From positions 2,361,501 through 2,425,500 of the forward strand of contig JAKSGN010000037.1 of the NCBI GenBank assembly GCA_024180945.1: a stretch of 64,000 bases of DNA. Direction: 5' to 3'. The DNA is from Macrophomina tecta (lineage: Eukaryota; Ascomycota; Dothideomycetes; Botryosphaeriales; Botryosphaeriaceae). This document shows positions 1-8,989 of the stretch, piece by piece. Position 1 is the stretch's first letter, and every line of letters begins with the position of its first letter. A model generated the notes under the pieces. It saw only the letters and a program-made list of their open reading frames with translations. It ran no database searches and was not told where the DNA came from. A program made the position numbers and the translations under genes.

Positions 1-2750
1 ACGGCTATAAAGTATATGCACTAAATAAGATAATTCCACGAATTTAAAAGCTTTAGAAAAGAGTGCTAATCGGATATTTAGTTAGATACGACTCTACTAA
101 TATCTTTCGAATCTAGATACTAAGTATAGATAAGATTCTACGCGTTAGAGATATTACGTTTAATAAAAATAGTAAGTACTTACCTTACGAATAAGAGTAC
201 TATTAAGAAGTATCTAAAGCCGAGAAAGAATAAACCCTTATATACCTATAAATCCGTCTAAATAATAACGATCTTATATTATCCTTAGCCTTATTAACGA
301 GTACTAAATCTTTAGAGGATAAGTTTCTTAAATTAAGCGAATAGTACTAAGCTATAGAAGCTAGTAGTAGCTATTAACTAGATTTACTTATTCGACTACC
401 AACGCCATCACCGTCTATAATGAGTAATAGGTTAAACTTATAAGAAGAGCAGCCTAAAAGCAGCCTTTAAGCGCGTTAAACGTAAGATACTAAACCAACT
501 AATAACAAAAGTAGTTAAGTTTAACCTAATCCCGAGCCTAGGCTAGATTTAGAAACCACGCCTATAACGCTCGAATAATATTACTAACCAGCTCCTTAAG
601 CCTTAGGGGGTAATTAAGAATAATAATTAAGACTTAGGCGACTAATACTAGTCTAATATGATACTAATCTAGACTCTATAGCTAGCAGAGGCAACCGAGT
701 ACTAAGGAAATTAGAAATTAGCTCTAAAATAAACCTAAATTTAATTATTTAAGGTAAAAGAACACGTAGATCAGCCTATATTACGTAACTCCTACTTAAT
801 TAGTACTTAGATTAAGCCTAGAGAATATCGTTCGCTACTATACTATCTACTATATAAACGCCTCGCCGGTACCGGGATACGCTTCCACCAGAGCTAAAGA
901 CGTTTAAAGAACTTTTAATATATCTACTCGGACCTAAATTCCTAAAAGCGGTAGAAGCTAAACTACGGGAACTCTAGGATAAAGAGGTATAGAAGGTTAT
1001 TTTAGTAATAGACATATAAGATAATACTAAGAAGGTAATACCGCTTACTTAGGTATTTAAGTATAAATTCGACGAAAACGGCTATCTACTAAAATATAAG
1101 GCACGTATTTACGTCAAAGGTAATCTATAAATAACCTAAGAAGATACCTTTATAGCTATCCTAGCCTTCCGTATTTTTAAGCGCTTATAGCTATTATTTA
1201 CGCCTTTAACCTTAAAACAAGATAATATAATGTTATAAATACGTTTCCGTACGTTCTACTTAAGTAAATAACGTACTGTAAGCTACTAGAAGAAATAACG
1301 TTAAAGAACGAATAAGTTCTTTAACTACTTAAAGCGCTATACGGCCTTAAAGAATTACTAGCGCTTTAGTAACGTTACTTTTATAATACACTTACGGAAC
1401 TCGGCTTAGAACTAATTCTAGACGCCCTATATCTCTACGCGAATAGTTACCTCTTCGTCTTCTTCTTCGTTAATGACGTTATTGTCACCTATTATAGAGA
1501 TAACGAGCGCTACGCGGAGGTATTCTAGAAGAACTTATTCTAACGCTATAAGATACGTATAATAGGCGAAATCTAGTAGTTTCTTATACTACGTATAGTC
1601 TGTAATCGAAAAGAGCGTTTACTCTAGCTTTCTTAGAAATCCTATATTAACAGCTTAATTACTAAATATAACGTTAAGAAAGTAAACGCTCTAGTAATAT
1701 CTTTACTATAAGATAAGCCTCTTATACTAAATGAGAACTCGCACGCAACGCTATAAGACGTTTATACCTTCTAAAGCAAGATAGGATTAATATAGTTCGC
1801 TATAATTAGTACGAGAGCGGATATTATATTTACTATATTAGCTCTATTAGCTTACCTAACTAATTCGTTATACCGTTACCTCGTACTGGCGTAGAGACTC
1901 CTTAAGTACCTCGAAGGAATAAAGAAACTCGCCCTATGCTTTAACGGCTCCGTCTATTAGAATAAACAAAATATCTTCACAATCAGCAGTGACGTAGCGT
2001 ACGCAAACGATTAAGAAACGTGTAGAAGCTACTAAGGCTCGCTCGTTACGCTATTTAGAGGTCTAGTAGATTAGAAAGCTACTAAATAACCGACCGTTAC
2101 TATATTAACCACCGAAGCCGAGCTCCTTACCTTGTCTAAAACGGCTAAGTAGTGCTTCTAGTGGAAACGATTCTTTAACCAACTGTAGTTTAATCCAGGC
2201 CATCTTATATAAATTTAGTGTGACAACTAAATGACACTACGGCTTATAGAGGAAAGTGTTGGAAAACTAACAACAAAGCTACGCTATATTAATATTTATT
2301 ATTACTGGCTTAGATAAGAAGCGTTAGCAGGCAATATCTACTTTAGATAAACGCCTACAGCCGACATAATCGCAGACGGACTTATAAAGGTACTACTAAA
2401 GTAGAAGTACTAGGTATTCGTTAACTAATTAGGACTTACGCCGCTAACCGGATAAAATAACCGAGTTTCTTCTATTTTCTTTATTTAACGTTATGCGCTT
2501 TTTATTTTCCTTATTTAGATGTATATAGCCTACAGCAATCCGCTCGGCTAAATTATTAGCCACTTATTAGTTACCTTTAAGAAGCACAGCGGTATAGATA
2601 GAGATAGTCTACCCGATAACTAAACCCGCTTACTATCCTTTTTTAATCTTAAGTTTACAAGTTTAATTCTTAGTTATACACGTAGTTATTCTTTTTGCCT
2701 ATAGCCACTGTCATATCGTGCGCTAGCTTCACCACCACACGAAGGGGGTG
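1..2750 (+). pseudogene. Ty1/copia pol remnant (copy 1), open at window start
   Basis: This is the 3' two thirds of a copia polyprotein, destroyed by RIP. At about 60-180 the translation resembles the integrase C-terminus (GYLVRYDSTNIFRI). Around 1090 it reads KARI.VKGNL, matching the usual KARLVARG motif before reverse transcriptase (RT). Around 1320-1350 it reads LLKALYGLKE, a copia RT hallmark. The YVDD-type site lies near 1450-1480 as a degraded FVNDVI. RNase H appears near 2110 as TEAELLTLSKTAK. Stops are mostly TAG and TAA at Gln or Trp positions. CA and TG are nearly absent while CG survives. The 5' part lies outside the window. The copy is followed directly by a purine-rich tract and its LTR at 2751. 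It appears to be inserted into the RT of a second copy of the same family that resumes at 2888. Confidence 0.9.
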
Positions 2751-2887
2751 TGTTGGAATATCACGTGTATATACGATAAACTTTAGCTTAGTCATGGAAG
2801 AGGACGGATAAGAGGACTCCCCTAAGCGTCCCTCTTACGCCTTATGCCACTTATTCTCAATTGATGGTATCACCACCAAATCCAACA
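2751..2887 (+). repeat. copia LTR (3' LTR of copy 1)
   Basis: The 137-bp repeat opens with TGTTGGA and closes with TCCAACA, a 7-bp terminal inverted repeat typical of LTRs. It is preceded by the polypurine tract GAAGGGGGTG at 2741-2750. The LTR at 4258-4404 has the same ends, the same polypurine tract and the internal motif ATCACGTGT. Confidence 0.9.
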
Positions 2888-4257
2888 TAATACGACGTCG
2901 TTAACGCCTTTCCTTATGTTTCTCTTGATTAACCAACCTTCTGCAAAGCACTAGAAGGCATAACACTTCCTTATAAAAAGGTCTTACTGCTCAAGAAGGC
3001 TCTCTATGGGCTCAAAGAATCGCTAGCATTGTAGTAAAAGCACTTCTAAGCTATACTTAAAGACCTAGGACTCGAGCCCGTGCCAGACGCCCTATGTCTC
3101 TATACGAACGAATATCTCTTCGTGTTCTTCATTATAGACGATATTATTATGGCCTTTGCCAAGAAGGATAAGGCATTTGCATATACATTCGAATAAGACC
3201 TCTTTCAACGCTACGAGATGCGTAAGATAGGTGAGGTCTAATAGTTCTTAGCTCTATGAATCGTCCGTAATCGCAATAAAAGACTACTATAGCTATTATA
3301 AGAATCCTACCTTACTAGCCTTAAGGCTAAATACAACGTTAAGAAGTCATCGGTTGCAACACCTCTCCCTGTAGAGGACCCGCCTACACCGAACGATGAT
3401 GCTTATACAACACCGCAAGACATTTATACCTACTAAAGTAAGATGGGATCTGCTTAGTTTGCCGCTATAAGTACGAGACCTAACATAGGCCACGCCTATT
3501 CAGCCCTCTCTGCCTACCTTACTAACCCATCAAAGCGGCACCTCTATCTTGCCCAGCACCTGCTAGAGTATCTCGTAAATACTAAAGATCTTGCGATTGT
3601 ATATCGAGTAGATGTAGAAGATAACCAACGCATCTTTATACCTAGTAGCGACGCGTCATTCGCTAACGACGCTGCTACACGACGCAGTTATTAAGGATTA
3701 CTTATGATGCTGTTTAGAGGACCTGTGGACTAGAAGGCCTCTAAGCAACCAACCGTAACGACTTTGACAACGGAAGCAGAGCTCCTCGCTCTATCAGAAA
3801 CCGCCAAGTAAGCTTATTGGTGGAGACGCTTCTTTAGAGGTATTTAATTTGAGCCAGGTCACCTTATCTAGATCGAGTGTGACAATACACAGACGCTTCG
3901 TCTTATGGAAGAGAACGTAGGCAAGCTCGTCACAAAGCTTCGTTACGTTAATATCCATTATCATTGGCTTAGGCAAGAAGCTCAAGCAGGCAACGTTCAC
4001 TTTAAATAGACACCAACAGCCTAGATAATCGCAGACGGACTTACGAAGCCGTTATTAAAGTAAAAGCATACCCACTTCGTGTACGGCTTAGGCCTCTCAC
4101 CACTGCAACAGTAAGTGCGGCGCACACGCCGCTCAAATCAGATTATCATCATTTCATTTATGTATTTCGGTAATCACGTTCCTTTTTACACCTTTTTAAG
4201 GTCAACACTAAGCAGATTATCGCGCACTACCCATTCAGGCACTACGCGAAGGGGGTG
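2888..4257 (+). pseudogene. Ty1/copia pol remnant (copy 2), RT to RNase H
   Basis: The reading starts in the middle of RT with DVVNAFPYVSLD and continues through KKALYGLKES near 3000. The catalytic site region near 3120-3150 reads FIIDDI, keeping both Asp residues. The stretch near 3480-3580 matches GHAYSALSAYLTNPSKRHL. RNase H (TTEAELLALSE near 3770) and the terminal ADGLTKPL motif near 4040 follow. It is less mutated than copy 1: more CA and TG remain and stops are fewer. The abrupt start next to the LTR of copy 1 suggests copy 1 inserted here, so the 5' half of copy 2 would lie to the left of the window. A strictly 5'-truncated copy is the alternative. Confidence 0.88.
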
Positions 4258-4404
4258 TGTTGGACATCACGTGTTTCAAGGTCTCCTTATATCACACCAC
4301 ATAGCTTAGCTACAATCACTCGTATAAGAGGCAAGCGGGTCACCTACCCACTCCCTCTTCATGCCATCATCAATGAATGATCACTGTTCATCAACATTCC
4401 AACA
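4258..4404 (+). repeat. copia LTR (3' LTR of copy 2)
   Basis: The 147-bp LTR begins TGTTGGA and ends TCCAACA after the polypurine tract GAAGGGGGTG. Its right edge abuts sequence that matches the interior of the TIR of the Fot1-like element that follows. This copia therefore lies inside that TIR. Confidence 0.9.
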
Positions 4405-6221
4405 CCCGGCCACACTAGTCATCCAGCCACCCCACTAACACCAGAACGCGCCCTCGTGCAAATCAGCAATGACATGAACATAGAACCAAGAATTACGCTA
4501 GAAAGAGGGCAGACTACTTCTTACTAAGCAGGCTATTCAAAACAGTCGAATTTCGAGTATTCGTAAGGCTGCAACATCGTACGATATACCTCGAACTACT
4601 CTCCAAGATTATCTTAATGGAATAGCCCCACGAAGCGTGTTTAATTCGTAAAAACGAAAGCTACAGCCGTCCGAAGAGAAGGCTTTAGTTAAATAGATTC
4701 TAAGCCTTAATCGGCGAGGATTCCCTTCCTAGGTTATTAATATACGAAGGATAGCAGACTATTTACTCGTAGCGCGCGGCTATAATTCTTTACCTTAGCC
4801 AGTCGGTAAGAACTGGACATCCCGTTTTATTAATAACCAGCCCGAGCTTAAAATGAAAATAGAATTGAAAGTTCCATTTATAATGCGCCAAATACGAGGA
4901 TCTAGGCACGATTAACGCGTGGTTTATACGTGTTTAAGAGACGCGTTAGTCGTACGATATTCTCGACAACGACTTCTACAATTTTAACGAGATAGGATTT
5001 ATAATAGGGATAATTATAATATCTAAGGTCGTTATAAGCTCTAATACGACCGGTCGAGCAACTGCTGTGCAACTAGAAAACCGTAAGTAGATAACGGTAA
5101 TCGAGGGCATTAACGCGTCCGGCTAGGCGATTCTGCCGTTTATTATCCTAGCAGGGAAGGTGCACTAGTTAAACTAGTATCGAGAACTACCGGCTGACTA
5201 GGTAATTACTATAAGCAGTAATGGCTGGAGGATAGACTAACTTAGATTTAAATAGATTAAGTACTTTAATATACATATAGAGTCTTATACGAAGGGAGTC
5301 TATCGTCTTCTTATTCTTAATAGCTATAGCAGCTATGCGACGCCCGAATTTAACTAATACTATATAGTAAATAATATCGTTACGCTCTATATACCTACGT
5401 ATATATCGTATCTTCTCTAGCCGTTTAATATAAGCTACTTCTCCCCCCTTAAGCGCTCGTACGGTTAGGAGGTTTAGGAAAGCATCCGCTAAGAAATCTA
5501 CTATATCGATAAAGATAGCTTTCTCGCAATATACTCGAAGATGCGCCTATTAGTCTTTACGGATTAAAACATTAGAAGTAGATTTTAAGCCACGGGGCTT
5601 ATACCGTATAACCCACAACGCGTCTTATCGTTACTTACCGTTACTAAAACACCCTCTCCACCAGCTACGGCGAATGGATAAGTACCTTAATAAACATTAA
5701 AAACACCTTATACTTTGGCTTAGCTAGAGAAGCAGGCTCGGCTTATAGAGAATCTCATCTAGCGCTAATCTTAGAGCCCGACGAGCTAAGCATTTAGTCA
5801 ACTTATAAAGAAATGTTAGATGGCGATAAATTTAGCTATAATACTTATAAAGGAGAATTCGGAGCTTCGTACAGCTAATTAACGGCGAAAATAAAAGTAG
5901 CAATACTGGCGAAGGTATATTATATAGGAAGGTGCTCTATAGGCTTAGCAGGGGCAGTTCTTAGTTCACGGAATAGAAAATAGGAAGGAAGAGGCTGATT
6001 AACGGGAGGCGACAGCTATATGATAACTTACGCCGCCGACGTGTAGTAGTTGCCATTTACAAGGCCACATAATCCGCCGATATCCTAGTAATCAAGGAGT
6101 AGTTAGATAGAGATCTCGATTAAATTTAAGGGGTTGTGGTGGAATAATTATATAAAGAAGCGTTTTAGTATTAGTAGAGTAGCCGGATAACTAGTATAGC
6201 CGGGTAAGTAGTAAAACACGT
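4405..6221 (+). mobile_element. degenerate Fot1/pogo-like DNA transposon C, left end cut
   Basis: The right end reads GTAAAACACGT followed by TA, the pogo/Fot1 target dinucleotide. The last 60 bases or so contain a twofold internal repeat built on TAGCCGG. The reverse complement of this end matches 4405-4460 (CCCGGCCACACTAGTCATCC and on), but about the outermost 18 bases are missing on the left, where the copia LTR abuts. The TIR design, a doubled sub-repeat ending in ACGT next to TA, is the same as in transposons A and B. The element carries a decayed transposase on the plus strand. Confidence 0.82.
4490..6090 (+). pseudogene. Fot1/pogo-like DDE transposase pseudogene
   Basis: The N-terminal helix-turn-helix region reads SSIRKAATSYDIPRTTLQDY near 4550-4615, the CENP-B/Psq type DNA-binding fold of pogo transposases. 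The first catalytic block near 4970-5000 reads NFNEIGFIIG where A and B have NFDETGFM; the Asp codon is lost to a G-to-A change. The second block near 5310 reads RLLILNSYSS instead of LLIIDGHESH. The third reads YLLQPFNISYFSPLKRSYG near 5410-5465. The C-terminal zinc knuckle survives in part (RRCSKCRLQGH when frames are allowed to shift). All three catalytic Asp residues are changed and stops are frequent, so it cannot be active. RIP is moderate. Confidence 0.85.
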
Positions 6222-6223
6222 TA

Positions 6224-6689
6224 GAGTAACTATTTATTGGCAGCGGATCTAAACCCAATAGATGTCTACTAAGGGGGAGGGTCTTAGTTGGGTGGGCTAC
6301 AGATTCCGGCCCTTGTTAATATACGTAAGTACTCTAGGGCGGGTGTCCCAGTCATCATTAGGGCTAAAAATACTATAGGCTAGGTGCGTTTTAATACATC
6401 TCTTCTCTTATTGGCTATGTATCCAGGGTTCTTAGATTAGAATTTATTGGAATATTTAATTTAGTAGTGTTTTAGATTCAGTTATGTCTTATACTCGTTG
6501 CACACCTATCTCAGCAGGTAAGCAAGTTACATACCCGTTTTACCCTAGTAGGTAGAATAGGTATAAGGGAAGCCCGTACGGCCTCCCTCTACTAGATATA
6601 CTAATCTATGCCAATTCATCCCATTACTACTAAATAAGCTACCACTACACTTATTCTAATAGAATTACGTCTACGCCTTCTTCGTATAC
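6224..6689. other. unassigned stretch between two transposons
   Basis: No open reading frame or repeat edge that I can name. The base composition is milder than in the neighbouring RIP blocks, with several CA and TG dinucleotides left, for example around 6510-6540. It may be the upstream pol part of the copia element whose RNase H follows, but I cannot read a convincing protein here. Confidence 0.4.
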
Positions 6690-7206
6690 CATACTAAGGG
6701 CGATGTTATAATGTACTTATCCGTGTGCCACATTCGCTTAAAAGAGATATAGGGATCTGCTTTATCTATATATCTATATAGTATATTTACTATAGAATAA
6801 GGCTAAAATAAAATAGCACTAAGCTAGCTATCTAAATTATAAAAAACCGTGGCTATAAGTAGCTACGAGGCCGAATATATAGCTTATAAGAAGATAGTAA
6901 AAGAACTTCTTTATATAAAGAATATTTTTAAAGAAATACCTTCCTATATTAAAAGCCTATTTAAACCGGTTAAATATATATACACGGATAGCTAATCGGC
7001 TATAGAACTAGCTAGTAATTTCTTATATTACGCTAGAACTAAGCACGTTAATATAAGGTACTATTTTATAAGGGACTATATAAATAAAGAAAAAATAGAA
7101 CTTTACTACTTTTTTACTAAGTCTCTTATTACTAACGGACTAACTAAGCTAATTAATAGTTCTAAATAGTAAGAACTTCTAAAGAATATCGGCCTTACAA
7201 AGTTCT
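6690..7206 (+). pseudogene. Ty1/copia RNase H and pol 3' end (family Z)
   Basis: The translation shows the copia RNase H signature KTVAISSYEAEYIAYKKIVK near 6850, then YIYTDS.SAIELASN and ARTKHVNIRYYFIRDYI near 6985-7085, and ends with NGLTKLI. This order (SSxEAEY, then DN.SAI.LA, then K.KHI.I..HFIRD, then DxLTK) is that of the C-terminal end of copia pol. Stops are TAG and TAA only. It leads through a purine tract, GAGGGGTG at 7403-7410, into the LTR at 7411. The protein upstream of RNase H is missing or unreadable. Confidence 0.85.
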
Positions 7207-7410
7207 AGTAATAGTCTTTATAAAAGACTAAAAAAAGAAGATCCTATATATATCTAATAAGTAGATAATAGATTACTTACTATAAGTCTAATTATAAGGG
7301 TACTAAATTACTTATATCTACCTATATACCGGTTCTAAATTGTATAATAAACCGGATATAAAATTGAAATTATAAACCTTTTACAACGCTTATAAAGGCT
7401 TAGAGGGGTG

Positions 7411-8021
7411 TGTTAAATATTAATAAGTAAGCTTATATAAGCGTGGCTTATTAATATATTACCTTAGGTATTAGAATACTATCTAAGGTATAAAACGAAT
7501 ATATATAAGAGTTATAGCGGTGGCAAACTATGGTAGTAAACTACAGTAGTAAACTAAGGTAGTAAAATTTGCCACTACACTTTACTAACTAATAACTAAA
7601 CGGGTATAGCCCCTACTAAAGATTCTTTTATATATTATACAAGTTTAGTCATTTCCCGTTATTACGATATAAAAATTATGTAAAATGGATAAAGATTAGG
7701 GCTAGAATCTTATTTCTTATAAATTGCCCTCGTTGGATTTCTAATATGGTATATCTAGAAGAATCTAATTATATAAGAAATATCTATATATAAAGGACTC
7801 TAGATAGCACCGTAGTTTTACTCTTTAAGACGCGCAATACTTATAAACGAGATATAAGCTAATAAAGCTTTATTCTCTATCTTTATCTCTTCTTTTATTC
7901 TTCTTTATTAAATCTTCTATCTACTTCTCTCTTAGAGAATTATCTCCTTCCGACTATTTACTAGGCTTTATTATTTATAATATAGCTTAGTAATCCTCTA
8001 TCTAAGCCTTGGCACTTTATA
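7411..8021 (+). repeat. Z-family copia LTR (611 bp)
   Basis: It starts TGTTAAATATTAATAAG directly after the polypurine tract and ends ..CTTTATA, a RIP form of CTTTACA. The same sequence occurs inverted at 12383-12994 and direct at 63191-63790. A block near 7520-7570 carries iterated GGTAGTAAACT motifs between GTGGCAAA and TTTGCCAC arms. In the least mutated copy (63191) the motifs read GGTGGCAAA. Confidence 0.88.
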
Positions 8022-8035
8022 TATTCTTATATATT

Positions 8036-8385
8036 AAATATTTCATTACGTGATAAAATACTTCTAGTAAGGGTGAAGACTACTATTTTTTCTATCTAAG
8101 TAAATTTTCTACTAGATATATAGAATATTTCGTCGCGCGACGAACTATTTTAGTAAGGGCGAGGACTATTATTCTTCTTATCTAAGTAAATTTATTCTTT
8201 ATATTATACATGTGGCCTATTTTATCGCACGATAAAATATTCTTAAATAATAGCGAGGACTACTATTCTTTCTATATAAGTAAATTTTCCTTTAAATTAT
8301 ATACGTAGGATATTTTATCGTGTAATAAAGTATTCTAGAGAGAATAGCTTAGGCGCTCGCCGCCCTCGTCTAAGTAAATTTAAAA
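8036..8385. repeat. tandem repeat, four units of about 90 bp with palindromic cores
   Basis: Four units follow one another. Each has a palindromic core, then GTAAGGGYGARGACTACTAT, then TCTATCTAAGTAAATTT. The TAAATTT ends fall at about 8101, 8187, 8281 and 8374, so the period is 86-94 bp. The cores lie near 8041, 8129, 8220 and 8312. The second, TTCGTCGCGCGACGAA at 8129-8144, is a perfect 16-bp palindrome, and the third reads TTTTATCGCACGATAAAA. The fourth unit is diverged and GC-richer. I do not recognise the repeat. Confidence 0.8.
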
Positions 8386-8395
8386 ATTTTATAAC

Positions 8396-8472
8396 GAGAA
8401 TCGGGTACCTAATTTCTAAATAAAAAATACTAAGGCCCGCTATTTCGGCGAGAAATTAGGTACCTATTCTCC
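8396..8472. repeat. inverted repeat, potential hairpin with about 21-bp arms
   Basis: The left arm (8396-8417) contains GGTACCTAATTTCT and the right arm (8451-8472) contains AGAAATTAGGTACC. The arms match except for one base and a one-base gap, with a loop of about 33 bases holding GGCCCGCTATTTCGGCG. The hairpin sits directly behind the tandem repeat. Confidence 0.75.
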
Positions 8473-8485
8473 TAATAGTAGTCTT

Positions 8486-8579
8486 AGGTTAGAAATAAGT
8501 AATAAAATAAATAAGAAAGAACTACTCTATACTTATAGCTTTAAACTTTCGGGCTAAAAGTCACCTAGAGAAGAAATAG
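8486..8579 (+). repeat. 3' end fragment of gypsy family X internal region
   Basis: From GGTTAGAAATAAG on, this stretch is the reverse complement of 22209-22300, the sequence just inside the 3' LTR of the X element at 21923-34506. It includes CTTTCGGGCTAAAAGTC and a RIP-altered polypurine tract directly before the LTR at 8580. Confidence 0.7.
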
Positions 8580-8874
8580 TATTATAATACTAGCTAAAGA
8601 AGATAAAGAAAAAATAACTTTATTTTTTAGAAAAGACTTTAATTTCTTAAAGCGAAAAATTCTTAGTCTAAATTATACTCTAAAGAGTAGAAGGTAAATC
8701 TATTACCTAGTATACTAACTATAAATTATTTAACTTACTAAATTATAGTAAGCTAGCTAGTAATCTACTATAATCTAACTAAATACTCTATATATATAGA
8801 CTATACTTATTTATAGTAGATAAAACTCTTATAGTTAATTTATTAATTAATTCTTACTTTAATATTATATATAA
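8580..8874 (+). repeat. X-family gypsy LTR, plus orientation
   Basis: It begins TATTATAATACTAGCTA (TG changed to TA) and ends near ..CTTACTTTAATA. It is the inverse of the LTRs at 21923, 34222, 15041 and 48656. Both sides are X-internal: the polypurine end to the left and, to about 8990, the post-LTR leader to the right. It is therefore a single LTR between two X segments in head-to-tail order. Confidence 0.78.
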
Positions 8875-8989
8875 TTCTTTCTTATCTACCGCTACGGCTT
8901 TCTAAAAGCCTATACTACTTAATAATACACCCGATCTTTTCTAGAAAGAGTAACGACATAATAACCCTAGCTATACTATATATATAAAA

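Noticed and set aside
3794..4309. Two short frames around the end of copia copy 2
   Set aside because: The first is antisense to copia RNase H and the second spans the LTR. Neither has support.
8041..8380. CRISPR-like array or centromere satellite
   Set aside because: Four diverged direct units without distinct spacers are not a CRISPR array, and four units are too few to claim a satellite.
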